Assembly: GCA_910586455.1 (NCBI GenBank)
Contig: CAJUHX010000076.1
Span: 1-9,100 of the forward strand
Reading direction: 5' to 3'
Source of the DNA: an uncultured Muribaculaceae bacterium
GTDB lineage: Bacteria > Bacteroidota > Bacteroidia > Bacteroidales > Muribaculaceae
Length of the DNA stretch: 9,100 nucleotides
A program made the translations under genes and the position numbers. The first letter of the stretch is position 1; every line of letters starts with the position of its first letter. The notes under the pieces are model-generated. The model did not search any database. It was not told the DNA's origin and worked only from the letters and a program-made list of their open reading frames with translations. Below are positions 6,767 through 9,100 of this stretch, piece by piece.

Positions 6767-8364
6767 TGATGATTGCATACGCCATAATCACATTGCTGGC
6801 TGTGGTGGCCGCCGCCTCCTGCGAGCTGAGCCGCGACCTTATGATGCTGCAGCAGAATTCATACCGTCCGGAACGCTATAGCCGCTGGCTTCGCGAGAGC
6901 GGCGATACCACCGCTCCCTGGCGTCTGCTGGGTTTTGTAGTATTTTTTATAGCTTTGTCGCTGTTCAGCCATGCGTTGGGCTCACGGGCACTGATGCTTT
7001 TGTTCGGTGTCTTTACCGCCTGGCGTCTGCTTCGTCAGAAATACAAAAAGCCATTGGTGTGGACTCCGCGGGCACGCCGCATATATGCGGTGGCAGCCGT
7101 GCTGGCCTTAATGACAATGGCCGGGGGGGCCTTTGCTTTCACCCGTGGCAGTGTGGATAGCGCCCTGTACAGCGCCGCCGTGGCAGCTCTGGGTGTGTAT
7201 TGCGCCTCGCACTGCTACATGTTTGCCGCTGTGTGGCTGCTCAAGCCGGTCGACAAGGCTATAAACCGCAAATTCTATAGCCGTGCCTCCGGGCTGCTGC
7301 AGTCTATGCCCGACCTTAAAATAGTAGGTATCACAGGCAGCTATGGCAAGACCAGCACAAAACACTACCTGTACCGGATATTGTCGGAGCACTTCGACAC
7401 TCTTATGACTCCTGGCAGCTATAACACCACACTGGGTGTGACCCGCACCATCAACGAGATGCTGAAACCCTACAACGAAGTGTTCATAGTGGAGATGGGC
7501 GCCAAGAATGTGGGCGACATTAAGGAAATCTGCGATCTGGTGCATCCGCACATTGGCATAGTAACTGCAGTAGGTCCGCAGCATCTGGAGTCGTTCGGCT
7601 CCATTGAAAATGTGTGCCGCACCAAGTTTGAACTGGCCGACTCACTGCCTGCCGACGGTCTGGCTGTGGTGAACAACGATTTCGAGGCCGCCAAGGCGCG
7701 CCCTGTAAGCAATGTTGCCTGCGAGCGCTATGGTATAAAAAATACTGCCGGTGCCCGCTTTACCGCCGTGGATATAGAATACGACAGCTACGGCAGCGAA
7801 TTTACCGTACGCGACCTTGAAGGCAAACTGCCCGACCTGCAGCTGCGCACCCGTCTGCTGGGCGAATGCAATATAAGCAATCTTCTGGCCGCTGTGGCCG
7901 TGGCCCGGCATCTGGCTGTACCCGACGACAAGATAGCCTATGCTGTGGAGCAAATCGAGCAGGTGGAACACCGCCTGAGCATCAAGCGTACACCCGGCGG
8001 CGTGACAATACTCGACGATGCCTTCAACTCCAATCCTGTAGGCTCCACTATGGCCATGGAAGTGCTGGGCAAGATGCCCGGACGCGGCATTGTGGTCACC
8101 CCCGGCATGATTGAGCTGGGAGAGCAGACATTCGAACTCAACGCGCAGCTCGGCGACGCGATAGCGCGCAACGCCGACATCGCCATAATAGTGGGCCACT
8201 ACAACCGCGACGCCATTGTGGAGGGCCTGCGCCGCAGCGGCATGCCGGAAGACAGCGTGCGCCTCGTCGACAGTTTCGCCGAGGCTCAGAGTGTGCTTCA
8301 GCCCATGCTTCGTGCCGGCGATACAGTGCTTTACGAAAACGATTTACCCGATACTTTCAAATAA
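6766..8364 (+). CDS. Membrane-anchored Mur ligase family protein, MurF-like
   Basis: This 532-aa protein has an N-terminal membrane domain with about four hydrophobic segments (near residues 3-18, 53-87, 106-126 and 130-158), then a Mur ligase core. The core has the ATP P-loop VGITGSYGKTSTK (187-199), NTTLGVTRTIN (220-230), VEMGAKNVGDI (242-252), PQHLESFGS (271-279) with Lys287 in TKFE as the likely carbamylated lysine, LGECNISNLLAA (365-376) and the C-terminal-domain signature LDDAFNSNP (416-424). MurF joins D-Ala-D-Ala to the UDP-MurNAc-tripeptide, and the ddl-family gene next door makes MurF-type chemistry the best guess. The soluble UDP-sugar-binding domain 1 of MurF is absent, and the end reads VLYENDLPDTF rather than the usual KGS-type motif. 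The substrate may therefore be membrane-bound or different. The start is the first of two ATGs (6766, 6769), overlapping the hydrolase stop. Confidence 0.87.
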   Translation: MMIAYAIITLLAVVAAASCELSRDLMMLQQNSYRPERYSRWLRESGDTTAPWRLLGFVVFFIALSLFSHALGSRALMLLFGVFTAWRLLRQKYKKPLVWTPRARRIYAVAAVLALMTMAGGAFAFTRGSVDSALYSAAVAALGVYCASHCYMFAAVWLLKPVDKAINRKFYSRASGLLQSMPDLKIVGITGSYGKTSTKHYLYRILSEHFDTLMTPGSYNTTLGVTRTINEMLKPYNEVFIVEMGAKNVGDIKEICDLVHPHIGIVTAVGPQHLESFGSIENVCRTKFELADSLPADGLAVVNNDFEAAKARPVSNVACERYGIKNTAGARFTAVDIEYDSYGSEFTVRDLEGKLPDLQLRTRLLGECNISNLLAAVAVARHLAVPDDKIAYAVEQIEQVEHRLSIKRTPGGVTILDDAFNSNPVGSTMAMEVLGKMPGRGIVVTPGMIELGEQTFELNAQLGDAIARNADIAIIVGHYNRDAIVEGLRRSGMPEDSVRLVDSFAEAQSVLQPMLRAGDTVLYENDLPDTFK

Positions 8365-9100
8365 TGAAGACAACAGTAGCCGTGTTCTTTGGCGGACGTT
8401 CCACAGAGCACGAAATTTCAGTCATATCGGCCAATCAGGCCATGCATGCCATAAACCGCGAACGCTTCGATGTGGTTCCGGTATACATAAGCAAACAGGG
8501 TCACTGGTACACCGGCGACGCCCTCTTTGAGGTGAAGAATTACCGCGACACCAAGGCTTTACTGGCAAACTGCGAGGAGGTGTATATGCGTCCGATTTAT
8601 GGTGATACCAATCTTTACAAGGTCAGGAAACCTATGTTCGGCAGCGATGTGCTGCGCCAAATCGACGTGGTGATACCTGTGTTGCATGGCGCCAACGGCG
8701 AGGACGGCACGTTCGAGGGCTTTCTCGAGCAGTGCGGAGTGCCCTTCGCAGGCTGTAATACACTGGCTTCGGCCAACGGCATGGATAAAATAACCATGAA
8801 GCAGATACTCGCCGCCAACGGCATACCGGTGGTGGGCTACGAATGGTTCACCGACCAACAGTGGCACAGCGACCGCGATGCCATCATAGAGCGTGTAGAA
8901 AAGAATCTGGGTTATCCGGTGATTGTGAAGCCAGCCAATCTGGGGTCAAGCGTGGGCATCAGCGCCGCTCACAGCCGTCAGGAGCTGGTCGACGCGCTCA
9001 ACGAGGCTCAGCGCTACAGCACACGCCTGATTGTGGAGCACATGATAAAGAATCTCAAAGAAATCAACTGCTCGGTGCTGGGCGATGCCGACGACTCCCA
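8364..9100 (+). CDS. ddl: D-alanine--D-alanine ligase family protein, 3' end outside window
   Basis: The first 245 codons of an ATP-grasp dipeptide ligase that would make D-Ala-D-Ala (or a variant) for cell-wall precursors in the cytosol. Motifs: FFGGRSTEHEISV (8-20), where Glu15 matches the E. coli DdlB Glu15 that contacts the first D-Ala; VLHGANGEDGTFEGFLE (106-122); LASANGMDK (134-142); and the ATP-binding VIVKPANLGSSVGIS (186-200), whose Ser195 matches DdlB Ser150. After VEHMI (224-228) the usual xGxE segment is replaced by KNLKEINCSVLG, one residue longer, suggesting a diverged subfamily. The omega-loop residue that separates D-Ala from D-Lac or D-Ser ligases (DdlB Tyr216) lies past the window end, so specificity is open. 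The ATG overlaps the Mur ligase stop (TAATG), making it the third gene of the operon. Confidence 0.93.
   Translation, partial: MKTTVAVFFGGRSTEHEISVISANQAMHAINRERFDVVPVYISKQGHWYTGDALFEVKNYRDTKALLANCEEVYMRPIYGDTNLYKVRKPMFGSDVLRQIDVVIPVLHGANGEDGTFEGFLEQCGVPFAGCNTLASANGMDKITMKQILAANGIPVVGYEWFTDQQWHSDRDAIIERVEKNLGYPVIVKPANLGSSVGISAAHSRQELVDALNEAQRYSTRLIVEHMIKNLKEINCSVLGDADDS

Noticed and set aside
7642..8199. A 185-codon minus-strand open frame within the Mur ligase gene
   Set aside because: It is a shadow of the conserved Mur ligase core, with His/Gly/Val-biased composition typical of antisense frames.

Overview
The window looks like a piece of a Bacteroidota chromosome, probably order Bacteroidales. 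The main reason is the promoter ahead of the rightward operon: TTTG, 19 bases, then TAATTTTG, which fits the Bacteroides-type -33/-7 consensus (TTTG / TAnnTTTG). Translation starts also lack Shine-Dalgarno sequences and have A-rich leaders. A gut lineage such as Muribaculaceae would fit, but the sequence alone does not prove a family.

Layout. Bases 97-4490 on the minus strand hold two overlapping genes for DUF262-family proteins. The promoter-proximal one (670 aa) has a DUF262 NTPase-type domain followed by a DUF1524-type HNH nuclease region. The distal one (794 aa) has the DUF262 motifs but a long C-terminal part with no nuclease motif I can recognise. The architecture recalls GmrSD, SspE and BrxU anti-phage nucleases, so this is a candidate two-component defence module. 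It is visibly more AT-rich than the genes to its right, which suggests acquisition. A perfect 15-bp palindrome lies just beyond its 3' end, and a shorter hairpin lies between it and purT.

Bases 4608-5810 (minus strand) encode PurT, the formate-dependent GAR transformylase of purine synthesis, an ordinary housekeeping gene. Its upstream region (5811-5995) is a divergent promoter region that also drives the rightward operon.

Bases 5996-9100 (plus strand) hold three genes joined by identical one-base TAATG stop/start overlaps: a cytoplasmic alpha/beta hydrolase, a membrane-anchored Mur ligase, and a D-Ala-D-Ala ligase family protein cut off by the window edge. The Mur ligase has MurF-like catalytic motifs, but a membrane domain stands where MurF normally has its UDP-sugar-binding domain. 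A ligase that makes a D-amino-acid dipeptide, a ligase that would attach it, and a hydrolase in one tight operon suggest a variant or accessory peptidoglycan-peptide pathway at the membrane.

The two parts most worth following up are the paired DUF262 module and the hydrolase / membrane Mur ligase / Ddl operon. No tRNA, rRNA, CRISPR array or insertion sequence was seen.
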